Made by a program: the position numbers and the translations under genes. Shown here piece after piece: positions 42,004 to 51,855 of a stretch of 64,000 nucleotides of DNA. Positions within the stretch are counted from its first letter, which is position 1, and every line of letters begins with the position of its first letter. The stretch comes from a bacterium A37T11. Its GTDB lineage: Bacteria; Bacteroidota; Bacteroidia; Sphingobacteriales; Sphingobacteriaceae. A model generated the notes under the pieces. That model was not told where the DNA came from. It worked only from the letters and a program-made list of their open reading frames with translations, and made no database searches. Location of the stretch: assembly GCA_900109895.1 (NCBI GenBank), contig FOBR01000009.1:1-64000 (forward strand), read 5' to 3'.

Positions 42004-43152
42004 ATGACTTCCAAAAACGATCACATACGCAGTCTTTATTTTGAAAAGCTTGCAGGTATTATTTCGGCGGAGGATGAATCCGATTTGGAGGTACTGCTTG
42101 CCACTGACGCTATGGCAAAGCAGATTTGGGAGTCTTTAGAAGAACAGGCAATTAATTTACGTACTGAAGAATTTCTTCGGTGCACTGATTCCCGTAAGGC
42201 GCTGGACCAAGTTTATTCCCGAAGGGTAAATAAAAAATTCCGCCTGCCTATATATATATATTGGACTGCAGCCGCAATTATGTTACTCATATCGGGTTCA
42301 GGAATTTTATTCTTGTTGCGTCAACTACATACTATCACCGTTGACCCGAAACTTGCAACACAACAGCTCCTGGATATCCATAAAAACCAAAGTATCCAGC
42401 TTATTACTAATAACGGCACTATTGTCAAGTTGAGCGATCACACTTCAGGGATAATATCCATGGGTGGGATCGATCTGCAAACGCAACCTGGCGAACTGAC
42501 TTCTATGCATACTGGCGCCCAAATCGTCATGAGCACATTAATAGTTCCGCCCGGAAAAACCTATAAAATAATTTTGGCAGATGGCACAGCTGTCTGGGTC
42601 AATTCCGGTTCCAGCATCCGATTTCCGTCCCGTTTTGAAAGTGATACACGAGATGTATTTTTAGATGGTGAAGCTTACTTTGAAATAAGCCCGCATGCGA
42701 CTTCCCGTTTCCTTGTACATACCAAAGAAGTAACGGTTCAGGTATTAGGTACTAGCTTTAACCTGCGTGCGTATCGGGGAGAAAGTACTCAAACCGCATT
42801 AATAAGTGGGAGTGTACAGGTCGATGCAAAAGATGGATCCAGTATGCGGCTTAGTCCAGGTAAAATAGCTAACATGGGAATAAACGGTTTTTTCAGTCAG
42901 CTTTTCGATCCTGATGAATTGCTAGCTTGGCGTGAGGGAATTTATTATTTCCATCACATTCCTCTGCGTGAACTAGCTCCAGTGATGGAGCGTTGGTACG
43001 ACATTGCCGTTATTTTTGATCATCCGGAACTTTCAGGCCAGGCCGTAACGGGCCTCATGGAAAAAGAAGATTTACAACATTTCCTTTCTGATCTTAAAAC
43101 ATCTATGGGGGTAGATTATGAAGTCAGGAATGGTCAACTTCATTTTAAATAG
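42004..43152 (+). CDS. FecR-family anti-sigma factor
   Basis: 382 aa. Cytoplasmic sigma-binding part with L-A-G-I-I-S-A-E-D-E-S-D-L (about 17-29), one membrane segment (I-Y-I-Y-W-T-A-A-A-I-M-L-L-I-S-G, about 81-103), periplasmic FecR domain from V-P-P-G-K-T-Y-K (about 182) with D-G-E-A-Y-F-E-I and V-L-G-T-S-F-N-L, and a C-terminal DUF4974 region with M-E-R-W-Y-D-I-A-V. It lies 32 bp after the sigma gene and controls it in answer to the STN domain of the downstream SusC. Confidence 0.93.
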   Translation: MTSKNDHIRSLYFEKLAGIISAEDESDLEVLLATDAMAKQIWESLEEQAINLRTEEFLRCTDSRKALDQVYSRRVNKKFRLPIYIYWTAAAIMLLISGSGILFLLRQLHTITVDPKLATQQLLDIHKNQSIQLITNNGTIVKLSDHTSGIISMGGIDLQTQPGELTSMHTGAQIVMSTLIVPPGKTYKIILADGTAVWVNSGSSIRFPSRFESDTRDVFLDGEAYFEISPHATSRFLVHTKEVTVQVLGTSFNLRAYRGESTQTALISGSVQVDAKDGSSMRLSPGKIANMGINGFFSQLFDPDELLAWREGIYYFHHIPLRELAPVMERWYDIAVIFDHPELSGQAVTGLMEKEDLQHFLSDLKTSMGVDYEVRNGQLHFK

Positions 43153-43303
43153 CATCTGTCGCAATACAGCCTGACAGGAAACTCGACATAAAATATTTTT
43201 CGTATCCTTCACCCGATGTGGACTTTCTTGTGTATTAACTATACCAAATATAAACTGACTTGTTTTGAAGAACTTTTTTAAAACCATTTTCCAAATGCTT
43301 CTA

Positions 43304-43327
43304 GTTAACCAATTATTTTTAACCAAT
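43304..43327 (+). repeat. 9-bp direct repeat before susC
   Basis: TTAACCAAT occurs at 43304-43312 and again at 43319-43327, 15 bp apart, just 11 bp upstream of the SusC start. The 185-bp gap before susC has no TAnnTTTG box, so an ECF-type promoter or operator is plausible here, but this is a guess. Confidence 0.3.
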
Positions 43328-43337
43328 CATTAAAGGA

Positions 43338-46300
43338 ATGCATACCATTAAATTTTACCGAAAGTTCCGCGTTGCTTTTACCGCTGTCATTTGCCTATTG
43401 AACCTTGGCTTGTCTATGGCGTCTGCTACCGGGCAGACGGGTTTAATAAAAACAGTTACCATTAAAGGTGATCATTTGTCTATTTCGGACATTTTTGACT
43501 ACATCAAAAAAGAAACCGGACTTACCGTCTTTTACGGCGACCAGCTCCTAAATGATCAGGAACAAATAAGTGTTAATTTCAAAAGTACGCCACTGAATGA
43601 AGTGTTAAATTTTTTGCTGCGAAATAAAGGGATTGGCTACAGTCTTCGCCGGGACCGTGTCATCGTATTAGAACGAATACAACGGTCTCAGGATATTCAG
43701 ATTCAAAAGCCGATAAGCCAGGCCAAAACTCAGCAGGTAATTAGCGGCAAGGTAAGTGACATGAATGGTCCTTTGGCTGGAGTATCTATTATAGTTAAAG
43801 GTACCACCAGGGGCACCACAACAAATGGAGGAGGCAACTATAGCATTCGGGCATCGGCCAACGAAATCTTAGTCTTTAATATCATGGGTTATACCAGCCA
43901 GGAGATCAATGTAGGGCCAAACCGTGATATTAACGTTACTTTACAAGCAACTGCCCAAGATTTAAACGAGATTGTGGTTATTGGTTATGGTACAGTTCGC
44001 AAACGTGATTTGACTGGATCTGTATCACAAGTTAAAGCCAAAGAAGTCAATGCGTTTCCAAATGCTAATATCATCCAGTCGCTTTCAGGTCGGGCTGCTG
44101 GTGTGCAGATCAGGCAAAGTTCTGGTGCGCCTGGACCTTCGATGAGTATGCGGATACGCGGTGGCAACTCGATTTTAGGAAGCAATGAACCCTTGTATGT
44201 CATTGATGGCTTTCCCATTTCAGGCAATAGCCCAAACCCTTCCCACATTAACGTTACTGAAGTTGAAAGCGTAGAGGTATTGAAAGATGCGTCTGCCACA
44301 GCTATTTATGGTTCACGGGGTGCAAATGGTGTAGTATTGATCACCACCAAGCGGGGTAAGGCCGGCCAAACAGGTGTCAATTTTGAAACTAGTTTTAGCA
44401 ACCAAAAGCTAATACGCAAGCTTAATTTGATGGACGCCAAAGAGTATGCCTTATTTTATAATGAACAACGCAAAAACGATGGAGAATCTTCCTATTTCTC
44501 ACAAACTGATATAGATGGTTTCGGAAAGGGATTTGATTGGCAAGATTTTGTATTTCAAAATGCACCAATGAGCAATTCTGCCATTAATGTAAATGGTGGT
44601 AATGAACGAACCCAGTTTTCAGTTTCAGGAAGTATCTTTGACCAGGATGGCATTATTAAAGGCAGCGACTATAAACGTTATTCACTTCAATCAAGTCTCA
44701 ACCACAAAATAAGCAATAAATTTAGTTTTGAGTTGACCTCCACCCTTTCCCGCCTGATCACAGAACGTAAAGACAGCGGAGGTGGAAGCAGAGGCAATTC
44801 CATGATCGCTGCAGCGATATCTGCCCCTCCTACTCTTTCACCTTACAATGATGATGGAAGCTACCGGGTACTAAGCACTGCCTACCCATTTATTGCCACA
44901 GATATCATCAATCCTATTAATTTTATTAACGAGCGCTCTAATAAAATTATTGCCAATTCATACCTGATTAATGGTGCGGTTAATTACCGTATAACGACTG
45001 ACTTGACTTTGAAAGTAGCAGGTGGAATAGAAAACCGCGATGAACGTACCGATAGCTATATAACACGTGAATACTTTAATTCTACAGGTGTAGCAGGGGT
45101 GTCATCCACCCAATTAACTAGTTTGCTAAATGAGAATACCCTTAATTATAATAAAATATTTCATGAGAAACACAGCGTGTCAGCCGTGTTGGGATTTTCT
45201 TACCAGAACTTCGTTAATACATCATTTAGTGCTGGGGGGATTGGATATCTCAGCGATATCTTCCAAAGCTATAAGTTGCAGGTGGCAGAAACACCCAATG
45301 TCCCAACATCCAGTTATAATAAGTCGGTAATTTTATCCTTTTTGGGAAGATTAAATTATAGTTATGACGACCGTTACCTAGCTACCGTCAGCCTTCGCAG
45401 GGATGGGTCATCGAGGTATAGCAAAGGGGACCAGTGGGGATATTTTCCTTCTGGCGCATTGGCATGGAGGATTTCTTCTGAAAAATTCCTTAAAGGTAAC
45501 CCGATAATTTCCGACTTGAAAATACGAACTAGTTGGGGGCTCACTGGCAGCCAAGCCATTGATCCTTACAAGACACTGAACATTCTAGATCCCGGCAAGA
45601 TCATCTTAGATAACGATTACGCAAATACTTTCGCTCCCGGGACGGATCTTCCAGGCAAGCTTAAATGGGAAAAAACAGAGCAATTAAATGCCGGATTTGA
45701 TTTGGGATTATTTAAAAACCGATTTATACTGACAGCTGACTATTATATTAAAAATACTCGCGATCTGTTAAGTGTCGTAACTTTGCCTTCATCCATGGGC
45801 TATACTAGTACCATGCAAAACGTTGGGAAAATAAGAAATAAGGGGGTTGAATTGAGTTTGGATTCGCGCATATTTGATAAGGCTTTTACCTGGAACCTTA
45901 GTGGTAATATTGCTTTTAATCGAAGTAAGGTAATTGATCTTTATAATGATGCCGATCTGTTGCGTGATCAAGTGGGCGCAATTATAGTCAATGATGTTAC
46001 TAGCATCCTTCGAGTGGGTCAGCCAGTAGGTCGTTTCTGGGGATATCAGGAGTATGGGTACGACGAAAAAGGTAACATTATCTTTAAAGACATCAGTGGA
46101 GATGGATCTGTTTCGGCTGTAGATAAAACCTATATAGGCGATCCAAATCCGAATTTTATCTATGGTTTAAACTCAACTATGACCTATAAAAATTTTGAAT
46201 TTAGTTTCTTTTTTCAAGGTATGCAAGGTAATGACATATTCAATGCTAGCGCCATTAGTAATACCATGGATTATGGCTTTGGACTCAATATGACAAAGGA

Positions 46301-46622
46301 TGTTTACAATAACCATTGGACACCTGAAATTAAGAATCCGGACTATCCGCGCATAAGTAAGAGTACCCCTGTCAGGATTTCCAATCGTTTTATTGAAGAT
46401 GGTTCTTATCTCCGTCTTAAAAACATTATGCTAGCTTATCACCTACCTATACAGTCTTTTGGATGGAATTGGGTCAAAAGTCTGCAGGTGTATGCTAGCG
46501 GTCAGAACTTATGGACCGTTACAGACTATTCATGGTGGGATCCTGAGGCAAATTTTAGGTTGGATAATAACAGTTATCCCCTGGCAAAATCTATTACCTT
46601 TGGTCTGAAAGCAGATTTTTAA
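43338..46622 (+). CDS. SusC/RagA-family TonB-dependent transporter with STN domain
   Basis: 1094 aa. Signal peptide (...L-G-L-S-M-A-S-A-T-G-Q), STN domain about 40-115, carboxypeptidase-regulatory-like domain (V-I-S-G-K-V-S-D-M-N-G-P-L-A-G-V, about 133-205), L-N-E-I-V-V-I-G-Y-G-T, plug with V-I-D-G-F-P-I-S-G, V-E-S-V-E-V-L-K-D-A-S-A-T-A-I-Y-G-S-R-G-A-N-G-V, and a barrel ending in a terminal F. It forms the import complex with the SusD encoded 29 bp downstream. The STN domain links it to the upstream FecR/sigma pair. Confidence 0.95.
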   Translation: MHTIKFYRKFRVAFTAVICLLNLGLSMASATGQTGLIKTVTIKGDHLSISDIFDYIKKETGLTVFYGDQLLNDQEQISVNFKSTPLNEVLNFLLRNKGIGYSLRRDRVIVLERIQRSQDIQIQKPISQAKTQQVISGKVSDMNGPLAGVSIIVKGTTRGTTTNGGGNYSIRASANEILVFNIMGYTSQEINVGPNRDINVTLQATAQDLNEIVVIGYGTVRKRDLTGSVSQVKAKEVNAFPNANIIQSLSGRAAGVQIRQSSGAPGPSMSMRIRGGNSILGSNEPLYVIDGFPISGNSPNPSHINVTEVESVEVLKDASATAIYGSRGANGVVLITTKRGKAGQTGVNFETSFSNQKLIRKLNLMDAKEYALFYNEQRKNDGESSYFSQTDIDGFGKGFDWQDFVFQNAPMSNSAINVNGGNERTQFSVSGSIFDQDGIIKGSDYKRYSLQSSLNHKISNKFSFELTSTLSRLITERKDSGGGSRGNSMIAAAISAPPTLSPYNDDGSYRVLSTAYPFIATDIINPINFINERSNKIIANSYLINGAVNYRITTDLTLKVAGGIENRDERTDSYITREYFNSTGVAGVSSTQLTSLLNENTLNYNKIFHEKHSVSAVLGFSYQNFVNTSFSAGGIGYLSDIFQSYKLQVAETPNVPTSSYNKSVILSFLGRLNYSYDDRYLATVSLRRDGSSRYSKGDQWGYFPSGALAWRISSEKFLKGNPIISDLKIRTSWGLTGSQAIDPYKTLNILDPGKIILDNDYANTFAPGTDLPGKLKWEKTEQLNAGFDLGLFKNRFILTADYYIKNTRDLLSVVTLPSSMGYTSTMQNVGKIRNKGVELSLDSRIFDKAFTWNLSGNIAFNRSKVIDLYNDADLLRDQVGAIIVNDVTSILRVGQPVGRFWGYQEYGYDEKGNIIFKDISGDGSVSAVDKTYIGDPNPNFIYGLNSTMTYKNFEFSFFFQGMQGNDIFNASAISNTMDYGFGLNMTKDVYNNHWTPEIKNPDYPRISKSTPVRISNRFIEDGSYLRLKNIMLAYHLPIQSFGWNWVKSLQVYASGQNLWTVTDYSWWDPEANFRLDNNSYPLAKSITFGLKADF

Positions 46623-46651
46623 TTATATAATTACTGAATAAAGATAATAAA

Positions 46652-48100
46652 ATGAAAAGATTAGTAATCATTTTAATAGCAGGCATTTTCCTTTCTTCCT
46701 GTAATAAATGGCTCGAAGAAAATCCAAAGGAAGTGGTGGAAGAATTATTTTATAACACACCCGAAGAATTAAAAGCAGCGGTCAATGCCATTTTTCTTCC
46801 TTTGCGAGGGAGCGGGGCACAATATGCTAACTACATAGCCACCTTGGAATGTCAGTCTGACTGGATGTATGGTAGAGGTAGCTGGTCACCATTAAGCGAT
46901 TATCAGGGGCTGAATGATGTAAATATTACGAGGGTTTCCGGATTTTGGAATGCGTTCTATCTCGCAATCCGCAATGCAAATCTGGTTATTTTTAATGCTC
47001 CTCATGGTAGTGGTTCAAGTCAAGAAGAAAAAAATTTGTATATAGCCCAAGCACGTTTTCTTCGTGCTTTTATATATTTTCAGCTGGTACGTAATTGGGG
47101 AGCAGTTCCATTACGTACCGAAAACAACATGGATGAAAACAACCTAGCCAAAAGTAGTATTGAATCCATTTACGCTTTAATACTTAGTGATCTTTCTGAA
47201 GCCGAACAGGTTCTGCCAAGTGTTCCGGAAGCTGATGGACTGCCCTCCAAATGGGCGGCAAAGATTCTTCTGGCAGATGTTTTCCTGCAATTGGCCAGGT
47301 ATGATGATGCTGTTGTCAGAGTTCAGGAAGTTATGGATCAGGGTGGTTTTTCATTGGTAAAGGTGACTTCTGTCCATGACATCCAATATAATATTTTTGG
47401 CCCTGATATTTTGCATAGCAGTGAAGAAATATTTTCATTCAAGTATGCCCGTCTGGATGGACAAAGTAACTACATTCTCTGGATATCCAACCATCCCAGC
47501 ACTAAATTATTTACACCACAAGGAACGGGGGCTTATGCCGTAAATAGCGATGCCACTAATCCAAATTATGTTCACTGGGATACCAATGATCTTAGACAGA
47601 AAATGTGGAATAAAATAAACGTTGGAAATGGCCCTAATACGTTGGTAAGTTCAAAATACGTTGATCCAGCTGCATTAGATAAGAACGGTGGAGGCAATGA
47701 CCAACCAGTATACCGCTATCCTGATGCCCTGCTGATCTATGCCGAAGCTTCAGTTCGATCTTCAAATACCATTAGCGAAGCTGCGATGGAAGCTTTAAAT
47801 AAAGTTCGTCGCCGTTCCTACGGCTATGACCCTTCAGCCCCTTCTATAGTGGATTTAAAAACGAGAGACTTTACCCAAGAGACATTTATAAATCGAGTCA
47901 TTCAAGAGCGGGGATATGAATTTATTTATGAAGGAAAGCGCTGGCTGGAACTAAAAAGGACGGCTAAGCTAAATGATTTAATTCAATATGGAAAGGGTAA
48001 AACAGTGGTGGAAAAACACTTATTATGGCCTATCCCGCTATCTGAATTAAATTATAATAGTGCGATTGATCCAATTTCCGACCAAAACCCAGGGTATTGA
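46652..48100 (+). CDS. SusD/RagB-like outer-membrane lipoprotein
   Basis: 482 aa. Signal peptide with lipobox L-S-S-C (Cys17). SusD features: N-K-W-L-E-E-N-P-K-E-V at the start, A-R-F-L-R-A-F-I-Y-F-Q-L-V-R-N-W-G (about 130-146), Y-R-Y-P-D-A-L-L-I-Y-A-E-A and V-I-Q-E-R-G-Y-E-F-I-Y-E-G-K-R-W-L-E-L near the C-terminus, ending in a D-Q-N-P-G-Y. Surface ligand capture for the SusC at 43338. The next genes encode redox proteins, not glycosidases. Confidence 0.95.
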   Translation: MKRLVIILIAGIFLSSCNKWLEENPKEVVEELFYNTPEELKAAVNAIFLPLRGSGAQYANYIATLECQSDWMYGRGSWSPLSDYQGLNDVNITRVSGFWNAFYLAIRNANLVIFNAPHGSGSSQEEKNLYIAQARFLRAFIYFQLVRNWGAVPLRTENNMDENNLAKSSIESIYALILSDLSEAEQVLPSVPEADGLPSKWAAKILLADVFLQLARYDDAVVRVQEVMDQGGFSLVKVTSVHDIQYNIFGPDILHSSEEIFSFKYARLDGQSNYILWISNHPSTKLFTPQGTGAYAVNSDATNPNYVHWDTNDLRQKMWNKINVGNGPNTLVSSKYVDPAALDKNGGGNDQPVYRYPDALLIYAEASVRSSNTISEAAMEALNKVRRRSYGYDPSAPSIVDLKTRDFTQETFINRVIQERGYEFIYEGKRWLELKRTAKLNDLIQYGKGKTVVEKHLLWPIPLSELNYNSAIDPISDQNPGY

Positions 48101-48135
48101 AAAAGCTTTAACTATTGGATAAAAAGCATATTGTT

Positions 48136-49506
48136 ATGAAACGAAGAGAAGCATTAACCGCACTTGGAGCAGTTTCGCTCGGCATTACTTCCCCGTCACT
48201 TCTTCATGGAGAAGTAATGGGAGTTCCATACTCCTTAAAAAAGGGAAAAATCGATACAGATATACTTGTTATCGGAGGCGGGACTGCGGGAGTTATCGCC
48301 GCCATTCAAGCAGGACGGGCTGGAGCACGAACAGTATTAATAGAGAACGGTAGTATGCTCGGCGGTACGACCACTACTGGCGGAGTAAACTTTCCAGGTA
48401 TATTTTTTGCCTGGGGCAAGCAGGTGATCAGTGGAATTGGTTGGGAATTGGTACAGGATGCAGTATCTCTTGCGGATGGCATGCTCCCCGATTTTTCCAT
48501 TCCTCATGGTCGGCAGCATTGGAAACACCAGGTTCGCGTAAATCCAGCAGTCTACGCATTGTTGGCTGAAGAAAAATGTATACAGGCGGGTGTTCACATT
48601 CGCTTTTATGAAACCCCTATTCAAATTCGATTTCATAATAATCGCTGGATTGTGTTAACTGCGGGTAAAGGGATTGAAATGGAGATCACTTGTCATCAAC
48701 TCATCGACTGTACAGGAAATGCCTACGCGGCTTCAATAGCCGGACTATCTGTTATCCGTGAAGCAGAAACCCAGCCAGGCACGCTTCAATTTCGAATAGG
48801 TGGGTATGATCTCAAATCGCTCGACCTTGATCGCATCGCAGTTAATTATAGAAGGGCTACAGATAGCGGCGAGCTCAATCCACATGAATTTATGAATGTC
48901 AGATCTCTACTTGCCAACGCCGGCGACAATGTGCAGCATATTGCCGGGGCAGACTCAACCACATCTGAAACCCACACGTTTGCCAACTTGGCCGGAAGGA
49001 CATCTTTATTAAAAATGGTACGTTTTCTTCGAACCCAACCAGGGCTTAAATACCTAAAGATTGAAGATATGTGCAATGAAACTGCTGTCAGGGAAACATA
49101 TCGGATAGATGGAGAGTACAAGATAACTTACGACGATTACACAAGCGGACACGTGTTTGATGATGCTGTTTCCTATTCATATTATCCCATTGATCTCCAT
49201 GACGCTTATGGCGTTCAACCGAAACAGCTGGAACCTGGCAAAGTAGCAACGGTTCCGTTAAGGGCATTGATCCCACGAAATAGTAAAAACTTTCTGGTAG
49301 CAGGGCGATGCGTTTCCAGTGATCGCTTAGCTAACTCGGCCTTGCGAGTACAAGGTTCATGCATGGGAATGGGTCAGGCGGCCGCTGCTGCTGCAGTGAT
49401 AGCCTTTAAACAAGGAAAAACACCTTTAGACATTTCATTAGTAGATCTCGGCACACTATTAAAAGAACATGGGGCAATCGTGCCTGCTTCGCAAAAAGCA
49501 GTATAA
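48136..49506 (+). CDS. FAD-dependent oxidoreductase, exported (FAD_oxidored family)
   Basis: About 456 aa from the ATG at 48136; a TTG at 48115 adds seven residues. The N-terminus M-K-R-R-E-A-L-T-A-L-G-A-V is Tat-like (twin Arg). The FAD-binding Rossmann motif I-G-G-G-T-A-G-V-I-A-A-I-Q-A-G follows at about 44-58, then G-G-T-T-T-T-G-G-V and a C-terminal A-G-R-C-V-S-S-D with G-S-C-M-G-M-G-Q-A-A-A-A-A, typical of the pfam12831 group. Members are frequent in Bacteroidota nutrient-uptake loci, but their substrates are mostly unknown. It starts 35 bp after susD and is followed, with a possible overlap, by a probable flavoprotein gene. Confidence 0.87.
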   Translation: MKRREALTALGAVSLGITSPSLLHGEVMGVPYSLKKGKIDTDILVIGGGTAGVIAAIQAGRAGARTVLIENGSMLGGTTTTGGVNFPGIFFAWGKQVISGIGWELVQDAVSLADGMLPDFSIPHGRQHWKHQVRVNPAVYALLAEEKCIQAGVHIRFYETPIQIRFHNNRWIVLTAGKGIEMEITCHQLIDCTGNAYAASIAGLSVIREAETQPGTLQFRIGGYDLKSLDLDRIAVNYRRATDSGELNPHEFMNVRSLLANAGDNVQHIAGADSTTSETHTFANLAGRTSLLKMVRFLRTQPGLKYLKIEDMCNETAVRETYRIDGEYKITYDDYTSGHVFDDAVSYSYYPIDLHDAYGVQPKQLEPGKVATVPLRALIPRNSKNFLVAGRCVSSDRLANSALRVQGSCMGMGQAAAAAAVIAFKQGKTPLDISLVDLGTLLKEHGAIVPASQKAV

Positions 49507-49531
49507 AAGGATGCTATGGCTATCAACATAC

Positions 49532-50653
49532 ATGAAATACACATTGGTTTTCATTTTGTATTTAGGTTGCAGCATAAATACGGTTTTTTCACAAGGGGAA
49601 ACAAAGACTACAAGATATTTTGTTCAAGCTAGCGTTGTTCAACAACCTGCTTTCGTCAGGAGCATTAAAGTGAAACAACAAAGTGGTTTTTATCCAGATA
49701 CGCTATTTCAAGTTTTGGATAAAGATAGCCTGTCAATCGCTTATTACCGGAACATTGCTCAAGAAGTTTGCTATGATAAAAAATGCCGATTATTGCGGTT
49801 GAATTTGTATTGGAACATAACAGGACGGTATTTGGGCATAGAGTTACCAACTGGTGAATACCTTAGTAAAACAGATCATGTGCCTTTTACCCAAACAGAA
49901 TACAAAAGACTGAATGAAATATTGTCTGACCCGTCTTCCCCATTGGCAGGAATTTCATATGATGCCCTAGCAACTCCAGATAGCGCTGTTTTTGATAATC
50001 TGGACGGCATTACTGGTGCTACCACTAAAAGTATGGTTCGCTATATTATTCCTGGAGCAGCGTATACTACTTATACATTATGGCACTTAGTATATAGCCA
50101 AACTCAAAAGCAGATTCAGCAAATCACTGAACGCACCATTTCTTCCGATCAATTGATACGTATTATGAGTAGTCCTTCACCAACAGATCAACAGTGGGCT
50201 TTGGCGCACGTGCATCTTGTGCCACTATCCACGTTCTTGCGAGAAAAGGTATTGAAACTTATCAATGATGATAATTATCATCTAGCGATTCTGGCCTTGA
50301 ATAGTTTCAGTAATCGTCAGCTGAAAAGTGACACTGTGAAACAGAATCTTGTAAATCTGTTCATCAAATCCGGATACAGTATCAGGTTATTGATCATCGA
50401 GAAACTATTCAGTTTAGATAAATTTTCACAACCCACGCTGCTCTCTTTGGCAAGAGAGTTGCCACAATTAAATGGCGAGCCTTTGCTGGGCGTCTTTCGT
50501 ATATTTCGAAGGCAAAAGGTGAAAGACGACCAAATCATTGCAATAATAAGGAGTTTGATAAACCATTCAAATCCATTTATAGCTAGGCAAGCAGAGGATT
50601 ATCTAAAATTTATTGGGAAAATTTCGACGACCACTACCGCCTCCGGAACTTGA
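49532..50653 (+). CDS. exported FMN-binding-like protein with HEAT-like C-terminus (candidate covalent flavoprotein)
   Basis: 373 aa from ATG 49532 (signal peptide M-K-Y-T-L-V-F-I-L-Y-L to ...N-T-V-F-S-Q); ATG 49511 is an alternative. The middle has D-G-I-T-G-A-T-T-K-S (DNA 50003-50032), matching the D-x-x-(S/T)-G-A-T motif at which ApbE attaches FMN to Thr in NqrC/RnfG-type domains; the candidate Thr codon is 50021-50023. The stretch before it (Y-L-G-I-E-L-P-T-G-E-Y-L onward) could be a divergent FMN-binding domain. Residues beyond it form repeated helix pairs that look like HEAT repeats. It is last in the sigma-FecR-SusCD-FAD oxidoreductase operon. Function is unknown; electron transfer to the FAD protein is inference. 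Confidence 0.6.
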   Translation: MKYTLVFILYLGCSINTVFSQGETKTTRYFVQASVVQQPAFVRSIKVKQQSGFYPDTLFQVLDKDSLSIAYYRNIAQEVCYDKKCRLLRLNLYWNITGRYLGIELPTGEYLSKTDHVPFTQTEYKRLNEILSDPSSPLAGISYDALATPDSAVFDNLDGITGATTKSMVRYIIPGAAYTTYTLWHLVYSQTQKQIQQITERTISSDQLIRIMSSPSPTDQQWALAHVHLVPLSTFLREKVLKLINDDNYHLAILALNSFSNRQLKSDTVKQNLVNLFIKSGYSIRLLIIEKLFSLDKFSQPTLLSLARELPQLNGEPLLGVFRIFRRQKVKDDQIIAIIRSLINHSNPFIARQAEDYLKFIGKISTTTTASGT

Positions 50654-51851
50654 TCACCCGCTTAAAAGTACCCCAGGCATCTTTTAAAATAAGGTGTTTT
50701 TTAGTTAGCCAAAGTGTTTCATATAACCGAAGGTTACGAAAGTTTAACTTAACTCCAGTTGCTAAAAAGAAAGCAAATCTACGTGAAGCAGCTCTTGTTC
50801 GACGGGTATACTGATATGGTTGCATTAATCGCAGACTTTGAATTTTTTGCGGTACGAAACTCATTTTCCTCATTTTTTCCGATTCTGAAAGCAAATCTTT
50901 GCCGCGTAAAGTGCGTGCAATAACTAAACTAACCCCTTCTTTTTCAGTAAAATCCGGATATCCGTCCTTTGTTTCCCAGGCATCTCCTACCGCAATATCT
51001 GCTTGTATACCAATGCCTTCTGGACACACTTTACACCGAAAATGAAGATGTTGATTTAACGTTTTCCCCCAAGAATCGTTATATGTTCGCTTAAAGGTTT
51101 TTTTTAAACTATCGGTAAATGTAAAATATCCTGGCCATCCACCTCCACGGTAGGATAGGTTATGAACCGGCTCTTTAGCATGGAAGTCAGTAATTATTGC
51201 TTTTGTTCCAATAAATGATGGTATACCAGCACACATAATAGAAACAGTCAATACAATACGGGCTGAATATTGCGGATATTCGGCCAAAATATTTTTAAGT
51301 GCAGAAATATCACAAGGCTTACCAATAAAACAATACCTATCCTCGTTTTCTTCAAATAATTTGAGAATATTATTAAATACCAAGGCGGGTGCATACTTCG
51401 ACGAAGCACAACGGAGAACTTCTTCCCTAGTTTTAGAAACTTGAAGTTGGTTCCGTAAATAGTCTGCAGCATCTCCACCAATTTGTAATACAGCATCTGC
51501 CTTTCCGCTTTCCAACATAAAAATTCCAATTGCACTTACGATACCTCCTGAGGATCCTTTCGTACGAATCTCTTGATCCAGAGAATACCCAGCGCTTAAT
51601 TGTTCGATATGTCCCCAAACCATTTCATTTTTTTCAAACGGAATATCGTTTATAATATTTAACCCTGGACAGGTTTTCTGAATAATTTTTTCCTTTTCTT
51701 CATCGTGATTCTTAATTTTAGGGTGAAAAAATCCATCTTCACCCAACCTCATTTCCAAGTTTTCTTTACCAAAAACACTTTCGCACAGACCACATCCCAA
51801 ACAAAGTCCATATTTATCTATTTTCTCGATAACAGAAAGGTTCATAAGCAT
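50634..51851 (-). CDS. coenzyme F420 hydrogenase/dehydrogenase beta-subunit-like (FrhB family) protein
   Basis: 405 aa, cytoplasmic. N-terminal Fe-S cluster motif G-L-C-L-G-C-G-L-C-E-S-V-F-G (about 15-28), then F-I-G-K-P-C-D-I-S-A-L and S-I-M-C-A-G, L-S-Y-R-G-G-G-W-P-G, and a second Cys set C-K-V-C-P-E-G. The family covers flavin/Fe-S proteins; Bacteroidota members typically lie in polysaccharide clusters beside polysaccharide pyruvyl transferases, as here (5 bp from 51856). True F420 use is unlikely in this phylum. Its 3' end overlaps the convergent flavoprotein gene by 20 bp. Confidence 0.85.
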   Translation of the reverse strand: MLMNLSVIEKIDKYGLCLGCGLCESVFGKENLEMRLGEDGFFHPKIKNHDEEKEKIIQKTCPGLNIINDIPFEKNEMVWGHIEQLSAGYSLDQEIRTKGSSGGIVSAIGIFMLESGKADAVLQIGGDAADYLRNQLQVSKTREEVLRCASSKYAPALVFNNILKLFEENEDRYCFIGKPCDISALKNILAEYPQYSARIVLTVSIMCAGIPSFIGTKAIITDFHAKEPVHNLSYRGGGWPGYFTFTDSLKKTFKRTYNDSWGKTLNQHLHFRCKVCPEGIGIQADIAVGDAWETKDGYPDFTEKEGVSLVIARTLRGKDLLSESEKMRKMSFVPQKIQSLRLMQPYQYTRRTRAASRRFAFFLATGVKLNFRNLRLYETLWLTKKHLILKDAWGTFKRVIKFRRR

Positions 51852-51855
51852 TCCT

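Noticed and set aside
50634-51851. True F420-dependent hydrogenase subunit
   Set aside because: No hydrogenase or F420 synthesis genes are present, and the neighbour is a polysaccharide pyruvyl transferase, the usual setting for the non-hydrogenase members.
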